DNA of 39,314 nucleotides from an uncultured Rhodospirillaceae bacterium (GCA_913052165.1 CAJXEC010000009.1:1-39314), one strand, 5' to 3'; numbered from the stretch's first letter, positions 25,726-33,735 are shown. Notes: generated by a model from the letters alone, not told the origin. Translations and numbers: made by a program.

Positions 25726-26022
25726 TCAAATATATTTTTTAAATTGGTTGATGATAGATCTGGAAATTTCAGAACTGTTTTTTTGCGAAATTAATTCGGA
25801 AAATCTTCTATCCAACATTTCGCCAAAGAGCTTATTTTCATTTGTTAGCCCCTCGGAGAGCTCCGCCTTACGAGATGTTTTTAGGATCAACTCGTAAAAG
25901 TAAGACTCAAAGGTCTGCGCAACCTGCCTTAGCGCAGCTAGGTCCTTCTGTCGCTGAAACTCAGCTTTCTGGCCCCCCGAGAGTTGAGCCCCGATAGTTG
26001 TGTTATGATTAATTTTGTCCAT
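25726..26022 (-). CDS. flgJ: FlgJ, rod-cap protein, single-domain form
   Basis: Rod scaffold/cap protein. The 98 residues contain only the N-terminal rod-binding domain (LAALRQVAQTFESYFYELILKTSRKAELSEGL followed by FGEMLDRRFSELIS); the muramidase domain of enteric FlgJ is absent. This form is common in Alphaproteobacteria, where a separate transglycosylase works with it, and a candidate lies three genes downstream. It starts 12 bp after flgI. Confidence 0.9.
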   Translation of the reverse strand: MDKINHNTTIGAQLSGGQKAEFQRQKDLAALRQVAQTFESYFYELILKTSRKAELSEGLTNENKLFGEMLDRRFSELISQKNSSEISRSIINQFKKYI

Positions 26023-26034
26023 CTTATTTCAATA

Positions 26035-27180
26035 CTAAATTACGATTAATTCTGCCTTTAGAGCTCCAGCCGCCTTTAGCGCTTCAAGTATCGCAACTAA
26101 GTCACTCGGTTTTGCGCCAATATCGTTTATTGCTTGAACGATTTCGTTAAGTTCCACAGTCCGATTAAACACAAAAGCTCTTACAGGCTCCTCATCAGCC
26201 TCGATTTTAGAGCGGGGTGTGGTGATTGCGGGGCCCGGGGTATTCACGACCGTTCCGTCTGCTGTAGTCGTTGTCGCTCCTGTTGGAGTGACCTCTGGCT
26301 TTTCATCTATTTTAACAGTCAGATTTCCATGCGTAACTGCAGCAGGCGTGATCCTTACATTCCCGCCAATAACGACTGTCCCTGTCCTTGAATTTATGAT
26401 TACTTTGGCTGGAGGGATAGTCGCTGGCAGAGGTATTTCCTCTATCAAGCTGGTGAATGCGACCCTTTGACTTGGGTCTTTGGGTGCCGTAACTCTTATT
26501 GAAGTTGCGTCAATAGGAACCGCCACGCCTTGACCAAGGCGAGAATTTATGGCGCGAGATACCTTGTTTGCGACTGTAAAATCACCGGAATGCAAATTAA
26601 GAATTAAATTTTCGGCTGTCAAAAATGGCGTTTCAACTCGTCTTTCAACTGTAGCTCCTCGCGGTATGCGGCCAACAGTTGGAACATTGACAATTAAGGA
26701 TGAACCATCGTCTCCCGACACACCCAAACCACCAACTGCCAAGTTACCCTGCGCCACCGCGTAGGTTTCTCCATCAGCACCTCTCAACGCTGACATCAGT
26801 AAAGTGCCGCCTTTTAGAGATTCGGCGGGCCCAAGGGCAGAGACGACAACGTCTATCGTTTGTCCTGGTTTTATGAAAGGTGGAAGCTCTGCTGTGATGG
26901 TTACAGCGGCTATGTTTTTTGCATCGATATCATCTAAGTTTGCTTGAATACCAAATCTTGAAATAACTGATCTTAGAGCCTGCTTTGTAAGATTGATATC
27001 CCCATCCCCTGTGCCGGTGAGCCCTGTCACTAGACCAAAACCCACCAATTGATTCGAACGAACACCAGCTACCCCGGCAACATCCTTGATCCTCTCAGCA
27101 AAGGAACTAACAGACAAAAAAATGGAAAAAAAGGTGATTACTAAAGATCTAATTAGAAATTTAAATTGGAGAAAATTCAT
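26035..27180 (-). CDS. flgI: FlgI, P-ring protein
   Basis: Periplasmic protein that forms the P-ring bushing in the peptidoglycan layer. A signal peptide (IRSLVITFFSIFLSVSSFA) is followed by the highly conserved start ERIKDVAGVAGVRSNQLVGFGLVTGLTGTGDG and the C-terminal ALKAAGALKAELIVI. Its 381 residues are slightly more than normal because of a Thr/Pro-rich insert (about 290-325, PTGATTTTADGTVVNTPGP). The start overlaps the flgH end by 20 bp, with a GGAG ribosome site inside flgH. The P-ring chaperone gene flgA is not in the window. Confidence 0.97.
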   Translation of the reverse strand: MNFLQFKFLIRSLVITFFSIFLSVSSFAERIKDVAGVAGVRSNQLVGFGLVTGLTGTGDGDINLTKQALRSVISRFGIQANLDDIDAKNIAAVTITAELPPFIKPGQTIDVVVSALGPAESLKGGTLLMSALRGADGETYAVAQGNLAVGGLGVSGDDGSSLIVNVPTVGRIPRGATVERRVETPFLTAENLILNLHSGDFTVANKVSRAINSRLGQGVAVPIDATSIRVTAPKDPSQRVAFTSLIEEIPLPATIPPAKVIINSRTGTVVIGGNVRITPAAVTHGNLTVKIDEKPEVTPTGATTTTADGTVVNTPGPAITTPRSKIEADEEPVRAFVFNRTVELNEIVQAINDIGAKPSDLVAILEALKAAGALKAELIVI

Positions 27181-27898
27181 CTATGATCTCCGTCAGCCAG
27201 CCCTTCTTTGCCGCGCTCTCATCAACATAATAAATACTCGCATTGGCGAGATATTTTGAGTCAATTACGTTATCCTGATCAATAAATTCTGGTCTCGCAA
27301 TTCCGACAACCCGCATATACTCAGTTCCAGAGGATAACGTCAGTTTTTTCTGACCTACTAATTTAAGATTGCCGTTCTCAAAACGTTTCACAATGATGGT
27401 CGCCAATTCCCCAGACAGCGTATTTGCCAGCTCAGACGTGCCAGATCCCTGAAAAGAGCGATCTCCTGTCATACCGTCGAGGAGGTTTAAAGTTCGCGCA
27501 CCTTTTCGAATAAATGAGGGAATATTTGCAGCGCCGTTGCCTTCTGCAGACATATTGGGAATGCCTGCGGCCAAACTTGACTTTTTTGCTGATGTGGAGG
27601 TGTTGTTTTTGGTAGCCGAATTAGACTCATTCAGTTTTACCCGGATGATATCTCCGACTTTATACAATTGAGAGCCTGTGCCTACCAACAGTCCAGTCTT
27701 CTGAGACCGACCTGAAAAAATCGCGCCTGTGGGTGATCTTTGATCCATGTTATTGGCAGCAGGCGAGGCGAGAAGATTATCGATTTTGGGTTCAAATTTC
27801 TTTCCAGCCTGCCTTTCAACGTAGGAACTGCATGAAGCCAAGCATATCGAAAGTGCAAGGATTACACAGGACCGGCTGATATAGAGAGAAACACTCAT
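27161..27898 (-). CDS. flgH: FlgH, L-ring lipoprotein
   Basis: Outer-membrane lipoprotein that forms the L-ring. The signal peptide ends in lipobox LASC (Cys23). The mature part carries the family motifs YKVGDIIRVKLNESNSATKNN and LSGELATIIVKRFENGNLKLVGQKKLTLSSGTEYMRVVGIARPEFI. At 245 residues the length is normal. It begins 1 bp after the flgG stop and overlaps flgI. Confidence 0.97.
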   Translation of the reverse strand: MSVSLYISRSCVILALSICLASCSSYVERQAGKKFEPKIDNLLASPAANNMDQRSPTGAIFSGRSQKTGLLVGTGSQLYKVGDIIRVKLNESNSATKNNTSTSAKKSSLAAGIPNMSAEGNGAANIPSFIRKGARTLNLLDGMTGDRSFQGSGTSELANTLSGELATIIVKRFENGNLKLVGQKKLTLSSGTEYMRVVGIARPEFIDQDNVIDSKYLANASIYYVDESAAKKGWLTEIIDEFSPI

Positions 27899-27899
27899 T

Positions 27900-28688
27900 T
27901 TACAAATTCTGATTGATGTATCTTAACATTTCATCGGTCGCGGTTATGGCCTTTGAGCTGACTTCATAGGCCCTCTGGGTCTCGATCATATTTACAAGTT
28001 CCTGAACGACCTTGACATTAGAGTTTTCCAATGAACCCTGAACTAATTTCCCAGAACCATTCTCCATTGGGTTATTCAGGGTAGCCGTTCCACTTACATT
28101 TGTTTCCTTGAGAAAGTTGCTGCCTATTGGGGCGAGGCCAGTGGGATTTATAAATGTTGCTAATTGGATCTGCCCGACATTTGTTGGAGCATTTTGTCCT
28201 GGTAAATTAACACTTACCGCACCATTCCCACCTATAGAGATATTCGTAACATTTGGCGGTATTGTAATTTGTGGCTGCAGCACAAACCCATCCGCGGTAC
28301 AAAGGATTCCCTCTCCATTTCGAGAGAACGAACCGTCCCTAGAGTATCCAAATTGTCCGTCTGGCAAAATAATCTGGAAGAACCCACCGCCTGAGATTGC
28401 CAGATCTAGAGCATTATCTGTTTGCGCAATGGACCCTTGAGAAAACATCTTTTCTGTGGAAACAATCCGCACGCCGGTTCCAACATTGAGCCCACTCGTT
28501 GCCTCGGTGCCTTCAGAGGTCTGCGCACCCGCCAATTTTTTTACCTGATAGACCAACGTTTCGAAATTTACCCTATCTTTTTTGAAACCTGTTGTGTTCA
28601 CATTAGCTAGGTTGTTTGCGATTACCTGCATTTTTAGCTGTTGAGCTTCCACTCCGGTTTTAGCGACATGCATTGCTGCGTTTGACAT
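27900..28688 (-). CDS. flgG: FlgG, distal rod protein
   Basis: Distal rod protein linking the rod to the hook. The ORF-track start (28748) overlaps the sigma-54 promoter. The ATG at 28686-28688 (MSNAAMHVAKTGVEAQQLKMQVIANNLANVNTTGFKKDRVNFE) agrees with where FlgG proteins normally begin and has an AAGGA sequence upstream, giving 262 residues (enteric FlgG is 260). The C-terminus is typical (GSLENSNVKVVQELVNMIETQRAYEVSSKAITATDEMLRYINQNL). It is the first gene of the flgGHIJKL-slt operon. Confidence 0.95.
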   Translation of the reverse strand: MSNAAMHVAKTGVEAQQLKMQVIANNLANVNTTGFKKDRVNFETLVYQVKKLAGAQTSEGTEATSGLNVGTGVRIVSTEKMFSQGSIAQTDNALDLAISGGGFFQIILPDGQFGYSRDGSFSRNGEGILCTADGFVLQPQITIPPNVTNISIGGNGAVSVNLPGQNAPTNVGQIQLATFINPTGLAPIGSNFLKETNVSGTATLNNPMENGSGKLVQGSLENSNVKVVQELVNMIETQRAYEVSSKAITATDEMLRYINQNL

Positions 28689-28731
28689 TAGACGAGTCCG
28701 TCCTTGAATAGTTATATCTTTTGCATTCCCT

Positions 28732-28747
28732 TGCATATTCCATGCCA
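28732..28747 (-). promoter_or_regulatory. Sigma-54 (-24/-12) promoter of the flgG-flgL operon
   Basis: The minus strand reads TGGCATGGAATATGCA, nearly the same as the fliK promoter, with GG and GC ten bases apart. Transcription should begin near 28720, about 32 bp before the refined flgG ATG. Confidence 0.82.
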
Positions 28748-29124
28748 ATAATTCAAAGAGATACTGATCATGGAAATAATCAAGAGACCGCAGTAGTTGT
28801 ATTTTTTGGGGCAGCCTATCGAGGCAAGTCTACCTCCTGCTCCTCGTGCTCCTTTAATAAGATCGATAGAACATGATCAATCAACGAGGCATTAAACTTC
28901 GCGAAGTAAGGCTTTCAGATTTTTGGCAGATTAACCCTGCGACACGCTAGGACCAACTATGCCCGACCAGGAGAAAATGATGGGTTCCACTCTTAATATT
29001 GGTCCTGGTTTTCGTTTTTTACAAAGACATATTTCCACATTTAACCCAGTGGATACCGACCTCCGCTACTTTCCGAAAAATGCCAGGGTATCGAAGCCCC
29101 CCCCGGGAAAACAACTGCTCTATT
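28748..29124. other. Intergenic region between flgG and the BASS transporter
   Basis: Both flanking genes are on the minus strand. Apart from the flgG promoter at its left end, this stretch holds a run of eight C (29097-29104) just after the transporter stop. The two small plus-strand ORFs in the track (28959 and 28999) have no recognisable protein features. I see no terminator hairpin with a T-run. Confidence 0.6.
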
Positions 29125-29991
29125 CTAAATCTCGGGACTTTGGAACCTCTTATATCTTGCGTAAAAGATAAAACCAAACGCAGAAATAAACATTAACAAG
29201 CTATAAATTGCGGCTGGAATGAGAGTTGTTCCGCCGCCAAAGAATAGAATTGATAGAGTGATGGCTAGTGTACCGTTCTGCAACCCACACTCGATAGATA
29301 TAGCCCTACTCTGCCTCTCACCAGAGCCGAAAATTTTTGCTACCCAGAAGGCCAGTATCATCATACCAACATTTAAACTAAGAGTGAGCATCCCCGCCTG
29401 AGAAAAATACTCCACTATTTTTGATCGCTCTTGGAAAATTGCACCGGCTAATATAACAAAAAAAAGAATTACGGATAACGATTTAGCTCTCACCACTAGC
29501 TTTGCCGCAAATGTTCTAAAAAAAACATTAATCATTAGGCCTGCTATAACCGGTACCGTAATAATACTGAAAATACTGAGGGCGGTTTTGTGAATAGAAA
29601 CGGCTCCAAGTTGCCCATTCATAAAAAAATTGTATGAAAAAGCCAGTATAGCTGGGACTGTAAAAATCGATAACAAACTTGCGGTAGCTGTCAAAGATAT
29701 TGAGAGTGCAACGTCTCCTCTAGCGAGGGCTGTAAGGAGATTTGAAGTTGCGCCGCCAGGCGCGGCGGCAATTATCATCAACCCGACAGCCAGCTCCGGT
29801 TCTGCTTCCCAAAAGTAGACCAGTGTAAAACCAAAGAATGGCAGAAGTACCATTTGCAACACCGTGCCGATCAAAAAGTCTCTTGGTGACCTTATTACTT
29901 TAGTGAAGTCATCTACAGTAAGGCCCAAACCCAGAGAGAACATAATAAAGGCCAGAGCCGAGGGTAAAAAAATTTCTGTGACTAATCCCAT
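29125..29991 (-). CDS. BASS-family (bile acid:sodium symporter-like) transporter
   Basis: Inner-membrane transporter with about nine or ten hydrophobic helices and no signal peptide. Family features are MFSLGLGLTVDDFTKVIRSPR near the N-terminus, AAPGGATSNLLTALARGDVALSISLTATASL in the middle (the discontinuous-helix/sodium-site region) and ECGLQNGTLAITLS near the C-terminus. Substrate cannot be read from sequence; BASS relatives carry organic anions with sodium. The track starts at a TTG (30057); the ATG at 29989-29991 gives 288 residues, but neither start has a clear ribosome site. It appears monocistronic. Confidence 0.88.
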   Translation of the reverse strand: MGLVTEIFLPSALAFIMFSLGLGLTVDDFTKVIRSPRDFLIGTVLQMVLLPFFGFTLVYFWEAEPELAVGLMIIAAAPGGATSNLLTALARGDVALSISLTATASLLSIFTVPAILAFSYNFFMNGQLGAVSIHKTALSIFSIITVPVIAGLMINVFFRTFAAKLVVRAKSLSVILFFVILAGAIFQERSKIVEYFSQAGMLTLSLNVGMMILAFWVAKIFGSGERQSRAISIECGLQNGTLAITLSILFFGGGTTLIPAAIYSLLMFISAFGFIFYARYKRFQSPEI

Positions 29992-30256
29992 CGAAAAACC
30001 AACAAAATAACACCTCAAAACAACATTAGAATAATTTTTTATAGGCTTCCTGAGCAAGTTTTAAATCGAAGACAAATAAGACCCTGGTAATCTTTTGTTG
30101 AGGGTTATGCTCGGACCAGCCAGCTATTCAAGATCCGCTCGACAGCCTCCGGCGCAACCGCTTAGTTTTGGAGAACAACTTTGTAACGACTTGATTGGTT
30201 CACATCGAGGACCAAACCGATCTGACTGATCCGAAGCTTTTCGGACTATCCAGGCA

Positions 30257-30568
30257 TCATAGTTCTGTCGTGATACCTTCCTTTTCGTACTGATAGGAAC
30301 AAACACTAAAAAATGTTCTTGACTGGAACAGCATGGTTGCCTTGAGTGTCTCAAGTGTTTCATCGACTTTATTTTTGATAAGCTCAAGACTATCTTTTTT
30401 CTGAAACTTTACAGTCGTAGTAATTTCTCCATTCTGACCGATAAACGTATTTATCCCCGTTATCCCATCGATCGATAGAAATTCGTTGAGTGAATTATTA
30501 ATATAACTATTTGCTATTTTTGCATGATCAAATTTTTGAAATTTTAAATCAACGACGTAGGACAGCAT
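30257..30568 (-). CDS. Small hypothetical protein, partner of the GAF protein
   Basis: Not firmly recognised. The 103 residues start 8 bp downstream of the GAF-domain gene, so the two are probably cotranscribed. The alternating pattern YVVDLKFQKF, ITGINTFIGQNGEITTTVKF, then a helix (SLELIKNKVDETLETLKATM) resembles the ferredoxin-like dimeric alpha/beta-barrel fold of ABM-type proteins, but this is a weak impression. Confidence 0.65.
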   Translation of the reverse strand: MLSYVVDLKFQKFDHAKIANSYINNSLNEFLSIDGITGINTFIGQNGEITTTVKFQKKDSLELIKNKVDETLETLKATMLFQSRTFFSVCSYQYEKEGITTEL

Positions 30569-30576
30569 ATTATTTC

Positions 30577-31395
30577 TCAGCTCTCTGCGAAAATGTTTTC
30601 TATATAATTTTCGTCTACTTTAAAGATTTTTCTCGGCTCAAAAATATTCTTGAACTTACTAAGTACCGAGACGAATTCATCGCTTAAATGGACCTCATCA
30701 TCATCGACTCGTATAAATCCAAGTCGCAAAAGTTCTTTTTCTATGTCCGTGTTCAAACCTTTTAGTTGTGACTTGTGGGCATACTTTAGCCCTAATAATA
30801 AGTCGTCTGCAGAGAGGTTCCCTAGATTCTTTCTGCATGCGCCTAGCATATCGACAAAAAAGTCTAGATCTGAAGCATTTTTCTCACGTGCGAATTCCAA
30901 TTGAAATACAACGCGCCTCGCTAGTTTTTGGATCGCTGGGATAAGAGCTGTATCGATATCGCGCGGCTTGAAATCCATCAGGCAAAGGGTCCCCAAAACA
31001 TTGCCTCGCTTTGAAACAAGAGGGAACCCAGCATAGAATCGTAAATACGGATCTTCCGTAACGATCGGGTGTTCTGAAAAAATAGGATCTTTTTCCAGGT
31101 TTTTTATAATCGTTGGTTCTCGGCTTAAAAGAGCATATTGGCAAATCGATTGATCCCGAGGAATTTCTCTAAATTGGTCAAATACCTCTGTTGGAAGACC
31201 TAAGCCACAAAGTGACCATTGAGATGATTGATCCAAGAGGTTGATAAAAGACATAGGACAATCTGTGAGTTCTGCCGCTAGCGAGACGTAATCTAAATAA
31301 ACAGTTGTCTGATCAACTCTCATCACACCTAAGGATGAGACATCTGCTGCTCTTTCTATTTCTGAATTGGGAAATGGTGCTGGTTTAAAGGGCAT
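30577..31395 (-). CDS. GAF-domain protein
   Basis: Cytosolic GAF sensor-type protein. Residues from about 15 to 165 form a GAF domain of the free-standing kind (CPMSFINLLDQSSQWSLCGLGL, then DQSICQYALLSREPTIIKNLEKDP, then LRFYAGFPLVSKRGNVLGTLCLMD). The C-terminal 100 residues are helical and unassigned, with no kinase, GGDEF or HTH output domain. The track starts at GTG 31410; ATG at 31393-31395 is better spaced from AAGAG and is used here (272 residues). Ligand unknown. Confidence 0.85.
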   Translation of the reverse strand: MPFKPAPFPNSEIERAADVSSLGVMRVDQTTVYLDYVSLAAELTDCPMSFINLLDQSSQWSLCGLGLPTEVFDQFREIPRDQSICQYALLSREPTIIKNLEKDPIFSEHPIVTEDPYLRFYAGFPLVSKRGNVLGTLCLMDFKPRDIDTALIPAIQKLARRVVFQLEFAREKNASDLDFFVDMLGACRKNLGNLSADDLLLGLKYAHKSQLKGLNTDIEKELLRLGFIRVDDDEVHLSDEFVSVLSKFKNIFEPRKIFKVDENYIENIFAES

Positions 31396-31633
31396 ACCCG
31401 TTCTCTTCACTTTAAAATGGAACTCACGACCGACAGATTTACTTTGTACACCTTTTCTTCCACCGTGCCACGTTAGAATCGAGCTGAGTTCTTGGATTAC
31501 TACGTCATAGATATCGCAATCTAGATTGCCTGGATATGCGTCGCTGTGTTTAAGCTATTTTCAGCAATGAGTATAGGCAAAAGCTAACCATTTAAAGTTC
31601 AAAAGAGCCTAATTTTTCTATTTGAAAGAATAA

Positions 31634-32008
31634 TTAGTTGAGATCGATTTGATGCTCTTTAAGGTGATCTAGACTAGTATACTTCAGAGTTTTTTGGTTG
31701 GTTGCAGCCAGCTTCACACGAGGAGCGCAGCCAGCAAGCCTAGCCTCCTCCCAACGCATTGCACACAAGCACCAGTGATCCCCTTCCTTCAAACCCCCAA
31801 AGCCAAATTCAGGTCTGGGCGTCACTAAATCGTTTCCTTTGCTTCGAGAAAATTCGAGGAATTTCTTATCAACGACTGCACAAACAGTATGAGAGCCAAA
31901 ATCATTCGTATCAGTGTTACAGCAACCATCTCGATAGTATCCCGTTATCGGATCTTTCCCGCAAATTTCTATATCTGTTCCCAGAACATTTTTTTGTACT
32001 TCCGGCAT
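31634..32008 (-). CDS. DUF2237 family protein
   Basis: Conserved small cytosolic family of unknown function. The 124 residues match the family along the whole length: NVLGTDIEICGKDPITGYYRDGCCNTDTNDFGSHTVCAVVDKKFLEFSRSKGNDLVTPRPEFGFGGLKEGDHWCLCAMRWEEA. The conserved cysteines (GCCNT, WCLCA) are all present. It lies 90 bp downstream of a DUF3291-like gene, possibly cotranscribed. Confidence 0.93.
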   Translation of the reverse strand: MPEVQKNVLGTDIEICGKDPITGYYRDGCCNTDTNDFGSHTVCAVVDKKFLEFSRSKGNDLVTPRPEFGFGGLKEGDHWCLCAMRWEEARLAGCAPRVKLAATNQKTLKYTSLDHLKEHQIDLN

Positions 32009-32098
32009 TTCGCGTTTTCTCCTAATGGCAAACCGTCAACCTGTGAATAAGCAGTCGAACCATAAATTTTAGCCCAAAAATCAGTTTTTTTGCTAGTA

Positions 32099-32425
32099 TT
32101 AAGTCTGGTTATTCTCATGAAACAAAGAGAGGGCTGTATCCCAACAAGGGACTTTATTTGTCTCGTATCCGAAAACCGAACCTTGACCAATGTTTGGCAT
32201 AAGGTCCATCGCCATACGATGAATCTCCGAGTTTCTAAATTGCAACATAGCTTCCTTATTTTTCCATACAGTAAGCGTATATTTATACCCATGATCAGAC
32301 TTAACTTCGCAAAACACGATATCTTTCGCATTTCGCGCGAAGTTTAATACCCGAAGTGACAAGGCCCAAAACCTTAGCCAACCGAGGAAACCTCTAATTT
32401 TTAAACGTGTAATCGAAACGTGCAT
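32099..32425 (-). CDS. DUF3291/ABM-like dimeric alpha/beta-barrel protein
   Basis: The 108 residues begin MHVSITRLKIRGFLGWLRFWALSLRVLNFARNAKDIVFCEV, followed by YKYTLTVWKNKEAMLQFRNSEIHRMAMDLMPNIG. This resembles small DUF3291/antibiotic-biosynthesis-monooxygenase-like proteins, where a TxxxW.....M..F...H..A pattern is usual. Function unknown; such proteins often bind small hydrophobic ligands. The overlapping track ORF 31969-32331 is a shadow in another frame. Confidence 0.8.
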   Translation of the reverse strand: MHVSITRLKIRGFLGWLRFWALSLRVLNFARNAKDIVFCEVKSDHGYKYTLTVWKNKEAMLQFRNSEIHRMAMDLMPNIGQGSVFGYETNKVPCWDTALSLFHENNQT

Positions 32426-32880
32426 TTGAAACCTTTTCTACCGACGAACTTACATCGTGTTGTAAACTGTTTTTGCCTGAAGCCCAGAATATTTTGTTAC
32501 AGCCGAATTGCGACAACGAATTTAATCAGAAGCACCTGATGTAAACTACTGAAATTAGGCAGATGTCTGAATGCCCAAACCCTTTCATCATATCTAAACT
32601 TTTGAGCAAAGATAGGCTCGGTCTGCCCTCTCCAAGATCACAGTTCAAAAATTAAATAAAAACGTAATCCTAATAAAAGTTTGATCGGAACTTCGCTCTA
32701 GGTCAAATGCTGACTTGGTTAAAAAACGCAAAGTGCATTCCGAAAAAACTAAAAATTTTGATGTAAAAAAAGTTTTCTTGAATATCTTTTTTGAAATTTG
32801 TTGGAGGGCTATCTTTTTTTTGGAAATGAGCTCTGTGATCTTTATATTAGAAATTAACGTAAGAAGCAGCGGAGGTAAGC
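32426..32880. other. Divergent intergenic region, no gene seen
   Basis: AT-rich 455-bp stretch between the divergent DUF3291-like and PsiE-like genes. No ORF of note, tRNA or strong hairpin was found. It must hold the promoters of both genes. The PsiE-like gene has a strong GGAGGT ribosome site at its right end. I could not pick a convincing -35/-10 pair by eye. Confidence 0.6.
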
Positions 32881-33378
32881 ATGTTTGAAAAGTTAAAGAC
32901 TGCGATCAACTCAGATAACGACGTAAGCCAGAAACTTCATTGGACAACGGTTGCCAGCGAAAAGTTGTTGCTTGCGGTAATCGGCGCCTTGACCATGGGT
33001 GCCGCGGGGATAGAACTAGTCGGAATGTGGAACCGGAAAGAGATACTTCTCACGGATTTATTTTTATTTTTTATATATGCAGAAATCGTTGGCATGATAG
33101 GAGTTTTTTATGTAAGTCGGCGAATTCCGGTGACCTTACCCATTATTATAGCGATTACGGCACTCTGCAGAGTGTTAATCTCCCAATCTAAAGAAATTGA
33201 GCCGCTCATACTCTTCGGTGCTTCGGGGTCCATCCTCATATTAGCCATTGCTGCCTACATAATGAGTTTAAAAGACAAACTTAGCTTGGAGAAAATTTCC
33301 AAAAGAGGACAACCAGAAGCCCAATCAAATCTTGACGAAGAAGCCGACTCAGAAAAGACACTTCGGCTTCGGGCATAA
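32881..33378 (+). CDS. PsiE-like phosphate-starvation-inducible membrane protein
   Basis: Inner-membrane protein of the PsiE family, function unknown. The 165 residues contain four hydrophobic helices. Family-like features are KLLLAVIGALTMGAAGIELVGMW, LTDLFLFFIYAEIVGMIGVFYVSRRIPVTLPIIIAITALCR and the final helix ILFGASGSILILAIAAYIM. The C-terminus is a charged tail. The perfect Shine-Dalgarno GGAGGT precedes the ATG. No pho box could be identified confidently upstream. Confidence 0.85.
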   Translation: MFEKLKTAINSDNDVSQKLHWTTVASEKLLLAVIGALTMGAAGIELVGMWNRKEILLTDLFLFFIYAEIVGMIGVFYVSRRIPVTLPIIIAITALCRVLISQSKEIEPLILFGASGSILILAIAAYIMSLKDKLSLEKISKRGQPEAQSNLDEEADSEKTLRLRA

Positions 33379-33379
33379 A

Positions 33380-33394
33380 GCATCAACATGATGC
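33380..33394 (+). terminator. Weak hairpin just after the PsiE-like gene
   Basis: GCATCA-ACA-TGATGC forms a 6-bp stem immediately behind the stop codon. The downstream sequence (GTCTTGTT) has only a poor T-run, so terminator function is uncertain. Confidence 0.3.
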
Positions 33395-33608
33395 GTCTTG
33401 TTACCCTTCCCAGGAGTTCTTGCAAACGATATCACAGTCTGGTTCGATCTTGTCTCATTACTGAAACCATTTGCGTATCCACGGAGACACGCCAAAATTT
33501 GTTCAGTAAGTAAACTCGCTCTTGCTAGTTTTGCTCTCATTTCCTTGACGAGGGTTAGAGCCGCGCCATACCGTAATGAGAGGTTATATTGGCATTAACC
33601 CTATGAAT

Positions 33609-33651
33609 GGACGCCTTTCATTGAAACAAACATCAGCCTGTATAGGCGTCC
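33609..33651. repeat. 8-bp inverted repeat GGACGCCT/AGGCGTCC
   Basis: Arms at 33609-33616 and 33644-33651 are perfect complements with a 27-base loop, about 85 bp upstream of the DUF4149-like gene. It could be a regulator site or RNA hairpin, or chance. Confidence 0.5.
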
Positions 33652-33735
33652 AAAAGGTCGGTCATTTCGTAATAGTCTAAAGCGAGAATCGCACATAAAC
33701 ACGCTGGTTTTTCTTCACAAAATGGAAGCTATATT

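Larger units (their letters stand above)
33379..33735. other. Intergenic region with inverted repeats
   Basis: About 357 bp between the PsiE-like and DUF4149-like genes (both plus). It contains the hairpin at its left end and an 8-bp perfect inverted repeat at 33609-33651. Two small ORFs in opposite directions (33398-33598 plus, 33349-33540 minus) lack convincing support as genes. Confidence 0.55.

Noticed and set aside
28913-28941. TGGCAGATTAACCCTGC-like sequence on the plus strand, resembling a sigma-54 site
   Set aside because: GG and GC are 12 rather than 10 bases apart, which is not compatible with sigma-54 binding, and no gene follows.
28959-29196. Two small plus-strand ORFs after the BASS transporter
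   Set aside because: Overlapping frames and low-quality sequence; one runs into the transporter's 3' end.
30230-30245. Hairpin TCCGAA-GCTT-TTCGGA after the small GAF-partner gene
   Set aside because: A 6-bp stem without a following T-run on the minus strand; not enough for a terminator call.
31969-32331. 120-residue minus-strand ORF between the DUF2237 and DUF3291-like genes
   Set aside because: It overlaps both supported genes in another frame and its sequence has no family pattern.
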